From positions 1 through 8,602 of the forward strand of contig JAUYDG010000095.1 in the NCBI GenBank assembly GCA_030691925.1: a stretch of 8,602 bases of DNA, given 5' to 3'. The first letter of the stretch is position 1, and every line of letters begins with the position of its first letter. A program made the position numbers and the translations under genes. The stretch comes from Nanobdellota archaeon. Lineage in GTDB: Archaea > Nanobdellota > Nanobdellia > SCGC-AAA011-G17 > VGLX01. Under the pieces are notes generated by a model that worked only from the letters and a program-made list of their open reading frames with translations, was not told where the DNA came from and made no database searches. Positions 1 to 6,636 of this stretch are shown here, in pieces.

Positions 1-805
1 CGTACAGCATTTCTGATAGTACATTGTCCATGTTAACGGCTGTCATGTAGCCTATTGATTTCATTACCTTGCTCATCAGCCTGGACATTATCCTTTTTCT
101 TATCTTTTCGTTGTTGTTGAATCTTGGGCCGTAGTAGTTTCTTATTTTTTGTACCACTTCTTTTTCGAAGTCGAACGGTTCTCCGAACCTTACTGTCATT
201 TTTTTCATCTGCTTCCAAGGTATTCCAGCTACCGGGTAGTATGACACTTCCATGGGTATTATTTTCAGGCCTTTCTTTTTGTTTCTCAAGGCTTCGTCTT
301 CCTGTATCTTGTGGTAGGCTCTCCATGCTATCTCTGCAGAGCCTAATTTTCCTTCGTCTAGCAGTCCGTCATGGGCTATCTTGCCTTCTGGGAATACGAG
401 TATCCTTTCCTGTTTTAGGAAGCATTCTACCGAGTATTGTATTGATTTTTCCCTGTCGTCGTATCCGTCTTCCTTGCCGTATATGGGGTACGAGAACAGT
501 TTTATCATTACGGGCCCTAGTGTTTTGCTTTTGACGTAAGTTTTGTATGCTGGTGCGGGTATTGGTTTGTCATTTCCAGACGATAGGACTACTGCCATCT
601 GGCACAGTATCGGGTCTGTGTAGAACTTGTGGTCGCAGAGGAACATCTGGTAATGGTCTTCTCTCAGGTTTTCTGTGCCATACATTTCGAATGAGTCTTT
701 CAGCACGTTCTCTATCATGAACTTGCTTAGCTTCGCTAGTTTTTTGTATACTTTTTCGCTTGGCTTGTGTTTTGCTGAAAGTCCAAGGTCTTCTAGGCTT
801 ACCAT
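1..805 (-). CDS. PlsC-like glycerolipid acyltransferase, C-terminus cut by window edge
   Basis: I translated this by hand from the ATG at 805-803; it reads 268 codons without a stop to the window edge. An HX4D motif, H-K-F-Y-T-D, lies at residues 59-64, and F-P-E-G-K at 138-142 matches the F-P-E-G substrate-binding motif of PlsC/GPAT acyltransferases. A following strand, K-I-I-P-M-E-V, resembles the late I-P-V block. In the family these residues catalyse acyl transfer from acyl-CoA or acyl-ACP to a glycerol-phosphate hydroxyl at the membrane. I see no membrane helix in the visible part. The start overlaps the glpD-like stop by 7 bases (ATGGTAA), so translation is probably coupled. The residue before the catalytic His is Asp rather than the common Asn. 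Neighbours suggest acylation of 1-alkyl- or 1-acyl-G3P, or of DHAP; the substrate cannot be read from sequence. Family membership is fairly secure. Confidence 0.75.
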   Translation of the reverse strand, partial: MVSLEDLGLSAKHKPSEKVYKKLAKLSKFMIENVLKDSFEMYGTENLREDHYQMFLCDHKFYTDPILCQMAVVLSSGNDKPIPAPAYKTYVKSKTLGPVMIKLFSYPIYGKEDGYDDREKSIQYSVECFLKQERILVFPEGKIAHDGLLDEGKLGSAEIAWRAYHKIQEDEALRNKKKGLKIIPMEVSYYPVAGIPWKQMKKMTVRFGEPFDFEKEVVQKIRNYYGPRFNNNEKIRKRIMSRLMSKVMKSIGYMTAVNMDNVLSEMLY

Positions 806-2355
806 TTTCTTATTTTTAGCCTCTCTTCCAGTTTTTTAATCTCTTCTTCTTTTTTTGCTTTATCCCAGCTGTAATAGGAGCTCATCATTTTGAACACTCT
901 TAAAGTTAAGCTTATTGGTGGATAGCCTGTTGTTGCTATTCCTGTTCTTCTTAGCATGACATCTTCCAGAGTTAGTGCCATTTCCTCTTCCATAGCATAG
1001 AGCGTTTGCGCTTTTACCTCGTCATTTTCTGCAAGTTTTAGCACTTCCCCATATTTCGAGCCGTATAAGTGCATTAATGGTTCTGTGATTTTTTTGTCTT
1101 TTCTGCTGTTCAGGTGCTGTTTTAGGTATTTTGCATGTGATATTGTGCTTCCGTGCAGAGGTGTTTCTTCTGTTTTGCATCCTGCTTTCTTGCCAAGTTT
1201 TTTTACGATTAGGTCTACTGTTTTTTCTGCCATGCCCCTTGCTGTTGTTAGTTTTCCCCCTGCTATGTGGATTATGCCATTGCTTTCTCTTGCTTCGTAT
1301 TTTCTTGAGACTTCCGTTTCTCTGCCTTCTTCTTTTATAAGCGGTCTTACTCCGGCGTAGCTGAATGCGACGTCTTTTATTGAGAGGTTTGAGTTGTACG
1401 TTTCGTTTGTTTCTTTTATCAGGCCTAGAATATCTTTTTCATTTGCGTATACATTTTCTAAGTCTCCGTTGAAATCTGTGTCAGTTGTTCCTATCAGGCT
1501 GTACCCTCTCCATGGGATCATAAAAAAGTTTCTTCCTTCTTTTGTTGCGAGGACTACTGCGTTGTTGCATATCTTGGGGATTACGATGTGTATCCCTTTT
1601 GTGCCTCTTATCATCGGCTCATGCCGCTCATCATATGTTTTTATCATTTTGTCCAGCCATGGGCCTGTAGCATTAACAATTATATCGGATTTTATTTCGT
1701 ACTTTTTACCGTTGGTATTGTCCCTTACTATGGCGCCTCTTGCCTTGTTGTCTGCTATTATTATTTTTTCGGCTTCTGCGTAGTTTGCTGCATCTGCTTT
1801 GTTGCCTGCTGCTGTCAATATGAACTCTAGGCACAGCCTTTCCGGGCTTAGTATCTGGCAGTCATAATATTTGGCTGCTCCTGTCAGCCCTTCTGTTAGT
1901 ATCCTTGGCTCTTCCTTAATAGCTTCTCCTGGGCTTAATATCTTGTGGCTGGGTATCTTCTGCTCTTCGTGTTCAGCCCATTTTTTGTCGTATGACAGTA
2001 AGTCGTACAGCATCATTCCCAGTTTTATTTTTACTTTTTTGTTTCCTGCCTTGTATAAGGGTATCATGAATGGTATCGGGTATACTAAGTGCGGTGCTAT
2101 CCTTGCGAGTATCCTTCTTTCCCTTAGCGATTCCCTCACAAGGCTTAGTTCAAAATTTTTCAGGTATCTTAGCCCTCCATGCGCTAATTTTGATGTCGCT
2201 GATGTTGTCGCCCAGCCGAAGTCATTTTTTTCTATCAGCGCTACCTTCAGCCCTCTAAGCGCAGCATCATGTGCTGTCGCCGCCCCGTTTATTCCTCCAC
2301 CTATCACAAGGATTTCGTATTCTTTTCTTGACATGCCTTCTAGGTCTCTTTTCAT
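799..2355 (-). CDS. glpD: FAD-dependent sn-glycerol-3-phosphate dehydrogenase (GlpD/GlpA family)
   Basis: This 518-residue protein has the full architecture of the family. An N-terminal dinucleotide fold starts at residues 15-24 with V-I-G-G-G-I-N-G-A-A. The FAD-contact signature T-S-A-T-S-K-L-A-H-G-G-L-R-Y-L is at 51-65. The substrate region has R-G-T-K-G-I-H at 250-256 and Y-A-G-V-R-P-L at 333-339, and the FAD-closing I-A-G-G-K-L-T-T is at 364-371. The C-terminal helical domain (about 400-515) includes the typical L-E-D-V-M-L-R-R-T at 463-471. It lacks the extra C-terminal Fe-S/BFD domain of GlpA, so GlpD is the nearer label. The family oxidises G3P to DHAP and passes electrons to a quinone or partner subunit. 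The start overlaps the upstream stop as ATGA; Met8 is a possible alternative start. In this operon it could link DHAP and G3P (or their alkylated forms), but the direction is not shown. Confidence 0.92.
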   Translation of the reverse strand: MKRDLEGMSRKEYEILVIGGGINGAATAHDAALRGLKVALIEKNDFGWATTSATSKLAHGGLRYLKNFELSLVRESLRERRILARIAPHLVYPIPFMIPLYKAGNKKVKIKLGMMLYDLLSYDKKWAEHEEQKIPSHKILSPGEAIKEEPRILTEGLTGAAKYYDCQILSPERLCLEFILTAAGNKADAANYAEAEKIIIADNKARGAIVRDNTNGKKYEIKSDIIVNATGPWLDKMIKTYDERHEPMIRGTKGIHIVIPKICNNAVVLATKEGRNFFMIPWRGYSLIGTTDTDFNGDLENVYANEKDILGLIKETNETYNSNLSIKDVAFSYAGVRPLIKEEGRETEVSRKYEARESNGIIHIAGGKLTTARGMAEKTVDLIVKKLGKKAGCKTEETPLHGSTISHAKYLKQHLNSRKDKKITEPLMHLYGSKYGEVLKLAENDEVKAQTLYAMEEEMALTLEDVMLRRTGIATTGYPPISLTLRVFKMMSSYYSWDKAKKEEEIKKLEERLKIRKW

Positions 2356-3368
2356 TTCCCAACGAATACTTTCAGAAATTCCAGGCTTTTGTACTGCTCT
2401 TTTCTTGTGGAGCCTGTCGGCCAGATAGTGTAAAATCCGAATACTTTTTTTGGTATAAGCTCCAGCATCATCATGTCATATTTTTTTATAGACGTTTTTT
2501 TGACAAGGTCTCTTATTGTTTCCCTGTAGTTTTTTATTTCTTCTACTTTCATCCTTGTTAGTGGCATGTGTTCATCTTCTCTTTCGCTTGGGTCAGCAAT
2601 CAGGTGGTTTCTGTTGTAGTGTATGTGCGCGTAGATTATTTTTTCATTGAGCTCTTCTATTATTTCCTTGTGGTGGGAGAAGTTTTTTATGTACTCTTCT
2701 TTTCTGTTGGTTTCTTGTGCGAAGGTTTTTGCGTAGTTGTTCGCGTGCCCCCAGTCGAAGCACATTCCTAGGTTAGGGCTGTTTATTTCTTTAAGTATTT
2801 GTTTGATGTCTCTGTAATCAGACCCTATGTAGTATCCTTTGTTGCATCGAGGCATGTTTTCTATAGCTATCAGCATGTAGTTTTCTGCTTCTTTCAGCGC
2901 GAATTCCAGGTTTTTCAGCGTGGCTTTGAAGTTGGTTGGTTTATTCTGCACCATGCCTGGGTGGTATACTATGATGGTGTTCATTGTGTTTGCCAGTTCT
3001 TTTGCCACTTGTATTTGTGAGCGTATCTTCTGCCTGGTTAAGTCTGTATCTTCTGCCAGGTTTGTTTCCATGTGCTTGAACTGTTCGTTTACTAGTTCGT
3101 GGCCTCCGTGGAAGGCGTACATGTCCCACTCTTCGTCTTTTATCTTCTCTACTTTCTTCCATCTTGGCTCGTTTTGCTCTCCTTTGAAAAGGCCGGATAG
3201 GACCAAGTTGAAGTCTGCGCCGTCGAATTCTGAGAACACCTTTTCGTTGAGCCTGTATGTCAGGTTTAGGTCTCTTATGAATTCGAAGCCTGTTACGTAT
3301 GCTAGCGTATCAGACAGCAGGCTGTATGGCAGCGGTGTTACGTAGTTCGGGTCTATTAGGTATTTCAT
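2352..3368 (-). CDS. Xylose isomerase/endonuclease IV-like TIM-barrel metalloenzyme
   Basis: The 338-residue protein fits the AP_endonuc_2 / xylose isomerase-like TIM-barrel superfamily. Likely metal ligands occur in the order expected for endonuclease IV: H87 or H90 (F-H-G-G-H-E), H136 (V-Y-H-P-G), E170 (A-I-E-N-M-P), D205 and H208 (F-D-W-G-H-A-N), H248 or H250 (Y-A-H-I-H-Y-N), D265 and H267 (D-E-H) and E303 (L-E-L). Spacings are close to those known for that enzyme, with small insertions, and the protein is somewhat longer than usual endonuclease IV. No export signal is seen. It overlaps the AGPS-like gene upstream and the glpD-like gene downstream by ATGA junctions, so it is made together with lipid enzymes. 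Superfamily members include sugar isomerases, epimerases and phosphodiester-cleaving enzymes. I do not recognise the specific subfamily, so the reaction stays open. Confidence 0.8.
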   Translation of the reverse strand: MKYLIDPNYVTPLPYSLLSDTLAYVTGFEFIRDLNLTYRLNEKVFSEFDGADFNLVLSGLFKGEQNEPRWKKVEKIKDEEWDMYAFHGGHELVNEQFKHMETNLAEDTDLTRQKIRSQIQVAKELANTMNTIIVYHPGMVQNKPTNFKATLKNLEFALKEAENYMLIAIENMPRCNKGYYIGSDYRDIKQILKEINSPNLGMCFDWGHANNYAKTFAQETNRKEEYIKNFSHHKEIIEELNEKIIYAHIHYNRNHLIADPSEREDEHMPLTRMKVEEIKNYRETIRDLVKKTSIKKYDMMMLELIPKKVFGFYTIWPTGSTRKEQYKSLEFLKVFVGK

Positions 3369-4987
3369 CTTATCAGCTTTCCTGGGTTGAGTATGTTATC
3401 CGGGTCAAGGCATTCTTTCATCTTTTTTAATAGTTCCGTTCCTTTTTTTCCGTGTTCGGCTTCTGTCCAGTCAGCATGCTCCAGGCCGATGCCGTGGTGG
3501 TGGCTTATCGTTCCTCCGTTTTCGAGTATGGCTTGTGTTGCTTTTCTTTTTATTGCGGTCCATTGCTCTATCTCTTTTCCCTTTATTTCTTTGGCTACGA
3601 AGGTGTAGTATAGTGATGCCCCTTCTGTGTAGCAGTGGGAGATGTGTGTCTGCACGAATCCTTTTACGTTGTAGGAGCCTATTGCCTGTTCGATTGCTTC
3701 TTTCGTTTTGCTGTACAGCTTGATTATGTTGCTCCAGTTTGTTGCGCTTTCCAGCGTGTCTACCAGTATTCCAAGGTCTAGCATCTCGTCCCTTAGGTAA
3801 GGTAGTTCAAATCTTTTTTTGTGCCATTGCTCGCCTGGTGATTTTCCTAGGTAGGTTCCTTTGATGATTTTTTTTGATTTTTTGAAGTCCAGCTTTACCT
3901 TATCTTTTGGTCCTTCGAATCCGAGTATGAGCATGCATGCTTCTTCACCATAACCTTTTTTTCTCAGGTAGAATTTTAGGGTGTCTTTCACGAGGCTTTC
4001 CAGGAAGTTTTTTTCAGAGGATCCTAGTTTCATCATTGCTTTTGTTTCTTCAGGATCTGACAGCCTTGCTACTGCTGGGATTATTTCAGCTTGTATTATA
4101 GTCCTTAGGCTTTCTGTTCCTTCTTCGAAGTTTTTTAATAGGAAGCCGCAGTAATGTTTTGATTCTGGTATGGGATGCAGCCTTATTGTTGCTTCTGTTA
4201 TTATTCCTAGCGTCCCTTCTGATCCTATTATCAGCTGTTTTATGTCCGGACCTGATGCTGATGCTGGTGTTGTTTTTGTTGTTATCTTTCCGTCGGGGTA
4301 GTGCATTGTTAGTGCTTCTATCATGTCTTCTATCTTGCCGTATTTTGTGGAGTTTTGCCCTGCTGCTCTCGTAGCTATCCAGCCTCCTAGTGTTGAGTGT
4401 TCGAATGATTGCGGGAAGTGCCCTAGTGTGAAGCCTTCTTGGTTGAGTTTTTCTTCTAGTTCCGGGCCTAGTATTCCTGCTTGGGCTTTTGCTGTGTGGG
4501 AGATATTGTCTATGCTAAGTATTTTGTTGAGCTTTTTCATGTCTATGCATATCGTGCCTTCGCAGGTTGTTTCTACTCCGCCTACTACGCTTGTTCCCCC
4601 TCCGAATGGCACTATCTTTAGCTTTTTTTCTTTCGCGTAGGACAATATTTTTTCTAGCTCTTCGCAGCTTTCAGGGTATGCAACGATTTCTGGCGCTTTG
4701 CTTATCTCCCCTTTTCTTATCCTTGTCAGGTCTTTGTAGCCTTTGCCCATGCAGTGGGTTAGCCTTTCATACTTGTCAGTGCAAACTTTTGTGAGCATGC
4801 TCATCTCTGCGATTATTTCTTTTGGGATGCTTGTCTGCGGTAGTTGGATGCCTTCGAATTTTAATGCAAGGTATTCTTTTGGGTCAAGTTCTAGCTTTTC
4901 TTGCAGATAGCTGAGTATCTTCTTGTTCTCTTTTAGCCCATACGATTTGTTTTCAAGGCCCCAGCCCCACCATTTTGTGCGTTCCAT
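3365..4987 (-). CDS. Alkylglycerone-phosphate synthase-like FAD-binding protein
   Basis: In eukaryotes AGPS swaps the acyl chain of acyl-DHAP for a fatty alcohol and so makes the glycerol ether bond; the FAD cofactor is used without net redox. This 540-residue protein shares its landmarks. The N-terminal K-W-W-G-W-G (about 5-10) matches the AGPS W-x-G-W-G. The FAD-binding loop P-F-G-G-G-T-S-V-V-G-G is at 127-137. H-S-T-L-G-G-W-I-A-T-R-A-A-G is at 197-210 and G-S-E-G-T-L-G-I at 255-262. Y-L-R-D at 397-400 carries a likely active-site Arg. H-C-Y-T-E-G-A-S-L-Y-Y at 451-461 and H-H-H-G-I-G at 496-501 match the catalytic Tyr and His region. The ATG at 4987 is preferred: an 18-residue extension from TTG at 5041 would cover the TATA box, and the W-G-W-G block begins right after this ATG. 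Related FAD oxidases (D-lactate or glycolate dehydrogenases) lack the N-terminal and HHHG features. It is the first gene of the operon. Confidence 0.85.
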   Translation of the reverse strand: MERTKWWGWGLENKSYGLKENKKILSYLQEKLELDPKEYLALKFEGIQLPQTSIPKEIIAEMSMLTKVCTDKYERLTHCMGKGYKDLTRIRKGEISKAPEIVAYPESCEELEKILSYAKEKKLKIVPFGGGTSVVGGVETTCEGTICIDMKKLNKILSIDNISHTAKAQAGILGPELEEKLNQEGFTLGHFPQSFEHSTLGGWIATRAAGQNSTKYGKIEDMIEALTMHYPDGKITTKTTPASASGPDIKQLIIGSEGTLGIITEATIRLHPIPESKHYCGFLLKNFEEGTESLRTIIQAEIIPAVARLSDPEETKAMMKLGSSEKNFLESLVKDTLKFYLRKKGYGEEACMLILGFEGPKDKVKLDFKKSKKIIKGTYLGKSPGEQWHKKRFELPYLRDEMLDLGILVDTLESATNWSNIIKLYSKTKEAIEQAIGSYNVKGFVQTHISHCYTEGASLYYTFVAKEIKGKEIEQWTAIKRKATQAILENGGTISHHHGIGLEHADWTEAEHGKKGTELLKKMKECLDPDNILNPGKLIR

Positions 4988-5015
4988 TTTATAAGAAAAA
5001 GGTTTTTTGTGGGAG

Positions 5016-5023
5016 TATATAAG
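5016..5023 (-). promoter_or_regulatory. TATA box of the minus-strand lipid operon
   Basis: On the minus strand this reads CTTATATA. Its centre is about 32 bases before the ATG at 4987, so transcription should begin only a few bases ahead of the codon, giving a nearly leaderless mRNA. This also argues against the TTG start further upstream. Confidence 0.65.
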
Positions 5024-5049
5024 TATTGCTGGCGCAAACAAAAATTAAA

Positions 5050-5065
5050 ACTACTTATTGGTAGT
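5050..5065. repeat. Inverted repeat between divergent promoters, possible operator
   Basis: ACTAC, six bases (TTATTG), then GTAGT form a perfect 5-bp inverted repeat. It lies between the two outward-facing TATA boxes (5016-5023 and 5079-5086), where a regulator could act on both genes. The repeat is short in AT-rich DNA, so chance is possible. Confidence 0.3.
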
Positions 5066-5078
5066 AAAAATAGTAAGG

Positions 5079-5086
5079 TTTATAAA
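5079..5086 (+). promoter_or_regulatory. TATA box of the secreted JAMM-like protein gene
   Basis: TTTATAAA, with the purine-rich AAGG just upstream as a possible BRE. Its centre is about 30 bases before the ATG at 5113, which predicts a leader of only a few bases. No Shine-Dalgarno sequence precedes that ATG, consistent with leaderless translation. Confidence 0.65.
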
Positions 5087-5112
5087 GTTTAAAACTGAGG
5101 GACATTGTTGCC

Positions 5113-5823
5113 ATGAAAACCAAAACATTAACAGCCATTGTAGCATCGGCGCTGATAGCCCTATCTCCGGTAGCGCATGCTATAGACCAGAAAGTGGTAT
5201 CTACAGATAAGACCGGAATAGTCTACAAGCTCAAAGAAAGCGAAGTTCTGCAGCAGCTCAAAAACCTTGCATCAGAAGGCCAGAAGGAGGACGGATGGTA
5301 TTATATCACAGGAACAGGAGAGCTGGTTGATTATGGCAAAGACAGGTCTCAGGGGACTTTCAAGCCGGAAATATCTGTAATATTAAAAAAATCGCCTAAG
5401 CCAAATGAAGTTATACACTATCATATACATCCTTCTTATCACCACATGTTAGACTCATATCCAAGAAGTGATCTAAAAGATCTTGCAGGATTGCAGCCAC
5501 CGTCATATGCCGATATTTCATCTTGGTATGCGGAATTGGAAGCTCTTAAAAAAAATGGGATAAGCGTTAAGGAATTCAGGGTTGTTGACTGCAAAGGCTA
5601 CTGGTCCGTCGACCTGGAAAGAAGTGATCCTAAGAAGCTAAGCTCTGATGAGTTTGTCATAAAGTATGAGTTGTTGCTTAGTTCGCATATAACAGACTAT
5701 CTGCGGAATTATTGGTTGAACAAGGCTAACGGGGTGTCTTCGCACATACAGAAATGGCTCATAACTCTCTTTGAGGGGAAGTCAGCGCGTCTAGGCCTTT
5801 ACCTTACATATAATCCTATCTGA
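5113..5823 (+). CDS. Secreted protein with JAMM-like H-x-H-P motif, putative metal-dependent peptidase
   Basis: The 236-residue product begins with a clear Sec signal peptide: Lys2 and Lys4, a hydrophobic core at about 6-18, and an A-H-A cleavage site after residue 23. The mature part has H-Y-H-I-H-P-S at 102-108 and P-P-S-Y-A-D at 129-134, followed by a helix-like stretch and a strand (R-V-V-D-C-K-G-Y-W-S-V, 156-166). This order resembles JAMM/MPN zinc peptidases such as RadC-type domains (H-x-H-P-S ... P-S-x-x-D), where the two His and the Asp bind zinc. The gap from the second His to the Ser is about 24 residues, longer than in classical JAMM. The upstream catalytic Glu is not certain; E70 and E86 are candidates. 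The gene has its own promoter and lies divergent to the lipid operon. The ORF and export signal are solid; the peptidase call is tentative, and a non-catalytic metal-binding protein is possible. Confidence 0.7.
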   Translation: MKTKTLTAIVASALIALSPVAHAIDQKVVSTDKTGIVYKLKESEVLQQLKNLASEGQKEDGWYYITGTGELVDYGKDRSQGTFKPEISVILKKSPKPNEVIHYHIHPSYHHMLDSYPRSDLKDLAGLQPPSYADISSWYAELEALKKNGISVKEFRVVDCKGYWSVDLERSDPKKLSSDEFVIKYELLLSSHITDYLRNYWLNKANGVSSHIQKWLITLFEGKSARLGLYLTYNPI

Positions 5824-5828
5824 GAAAG

Positions 5829-5840
5829 TTTTTTAATTCT
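5829..5840 (+). terminator. T-rich terminator after the secreted protein gene
   Basis: A run of six T followed by AATTCT starts five bases after the stop codon. Archaeal termination commonly uses such T-tracts. It is short, so efficiency is uncertain. Confidence 0.4.
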
Positions 5841-5866
5841 GAACTATTCGCATCTTCGAATAATTC
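5841..5866. repeat. Inverted repeat just upstream of the lipoprotein promoter
   Basis: TATTCG (5845-5850) and CGAATA (5857-5862) are perfect complements around six bases, and after one mismatch GAA and TTC extend the stem. It ends nine bases before the TATA box at 5875, so it could be an operator; followed by TTCTTCT, it could also be part of the terminator of the preceding gene. Confidence 0.35.
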
Positions 5867-5874
5867 TTCTAAAG

Positions 5875-5883
5875 TTTTAAATA
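5875..5883 (+). promoter_or_regulatory. TATA box of the lipoprotein gene
   Basis: TTTTAAATA preceded by AAAG. Its centre is 30 bases before the ATG at 5909, the same spacing as at 5079-5086, again predicting a leaderless mRNA without a Shine-Dalgarno site. Confidence 0.6.
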
Positions 5884-5908
5884 CCAGTAGCTCCCTAGAC
5901 TTATCACA

Positions 5909-6607
5909 ATGAAAAAAGAATTGATTGTAGTATTTTTGCTCTTTGTTTTGTTCGTAGCCGGCTGTGGGCAGAAGGTTGAAATCAAGATCGGCCCGGACGA
6001 GACGAAAGAGCCTGAGAAACCGTTGTGTAACTTGGATGGCAAATGCGACGTTGGAGAGAAGTGCGACTGCGCTGACTGCAAGGAAACGTTTGATTGCAGG
6101 AAGGCAGTGCTCAGCGAGGACGAGTATCTGCTGAAGCAGGGGACCAGCGAGCGTATAGGCGGGAAGACTTTGGTTTTCTTGGAGCTTGATAGCAGCGGTA
6201 AGACAACTGTTAGCGTTGACGGCGTAAAAAGGGTCATTGAGAGGACTAAGTTCATGGAAATAGTCAATGGCTTGGAAGTCACTGTCCTGGAGACAGAGTA
6301 TGCAACAGAATCAGGAAACAGGATAGTGAAGGTTTTGTCAAAAGCTTACGCGCCAGGACTTGATGAGTACTTGTTCAGCCAGGTTGGCTCTGAGAAGATT
6401 GTCGAAAGCGTCAGGATAAGGCTTAACAAGGTTGAATACTCTTCGCCTAGCAACTACGTACTTGTCGACGTGGGAAACTCCCTTAATAGCAAGCTTAAGG
6501 AAAGTGAGACTATGGTTATAGAGGGCTTGAGCATAACCGCGGTAGAAGTCCATCCGAGAGGTACGCCGTTAGAAAGTTATGCAATCTTGAAGATTAAAAA
6601 GGCGTAA
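5909..6607 (+). CDS. Lipoprotein with Cys-rich segment and a duplicated domain, function unknown
   Basis: The 232-residue protein starts with M-K-K-E, a hydrophobic stretch and a lipobox F-V-A-G-C with Cys19, so it is probably lipid-anchored outside the cell membrane. A charged linker (about 20-38) leads to a Cys-rich segment with Cys at 40, 46, 52, 54, 57 and 63, in a D-G-K-C-D-V-G-E-K-C setting. It resembles the short C-x-D-G-x-C-x-x-G-E-x-C modules common in exported archaeal proteins. The rest holds two copies of one domain: D-E-Y-L-L-K-Q-G-T-S-E-R-I (71-83) matches D-E-Y-L-F-S-Q-V-G-S-E-K-I (152-164) at 8 of 13 positions, and each copy ends near a G-L-x-[VI]-T-x-x-E strand (121-129 and 206-214). 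Both copies look beta-rich. I do not recognise a named family. Its own promoter and a strong terminator suggest a single-gene unit. Confidence 0.8.
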   Translation: MKKELIVVFLLFVLFVAGCGQKVEIKIGPDETKEPEKPLCNLDGKCDVGEKCDCADCKETFDCRKAVLSEDEYLLKQGTSERIGGKTLVFLELDSSGKTTVSVDGVKRVIERTKFMEIVNGLEVTVLETEYATESGNRIVKVLSKAYAPGLDEYLFSQVGSEKIVESVRIRLNKVEYSSPSNYVLVDVGNSLNSKLKESETMVIEGLSITAVEVHPRGTPLESYAILKIKKA

Positions 6608-6608
6608 C

Positions 6609-6625
6609 TTTTTTTCTTCTTTTTT
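6609..6625 (+). terminator. T-rich terminator after the lipoprotein gene
   Basis: A 17-base all-pyrimidine tract with two T runs begins one base after the stop codon. This is a typical archaeal U-tract terminator and separates the lipoprotein gene from the tRNA/polymerase unit. Confidence 0.6.
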
Positions 6626-6636
6626 AATACAACAAT

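Noticed and set aside
1085..1360. Plus-strand open frames with long hydrophobic runs across 124-4794 that look like membrane proteins.
   Set aside because: They lie opposite conserved minus-strand genes. The hydrophobicity comes from reading the complement of Lys/Glu-rich codons, which yields Phe, Leu and Ser.
4988..5041. An 18-residue N-terminal extension of the AGPS-like protein from a TTG codon.
   Set aside because: It would span the minus-strand TATA box at 5016-5023, and the conserved W-G-W-G block begins right after the ATG at 4987.
5869..6282. Minus-strand open frame opposite the lipoprotein gene.
   Set aside because: It lacks a promoter and family features, while the plus strand has a lipobox, a TATA box and an internal domain repeat.
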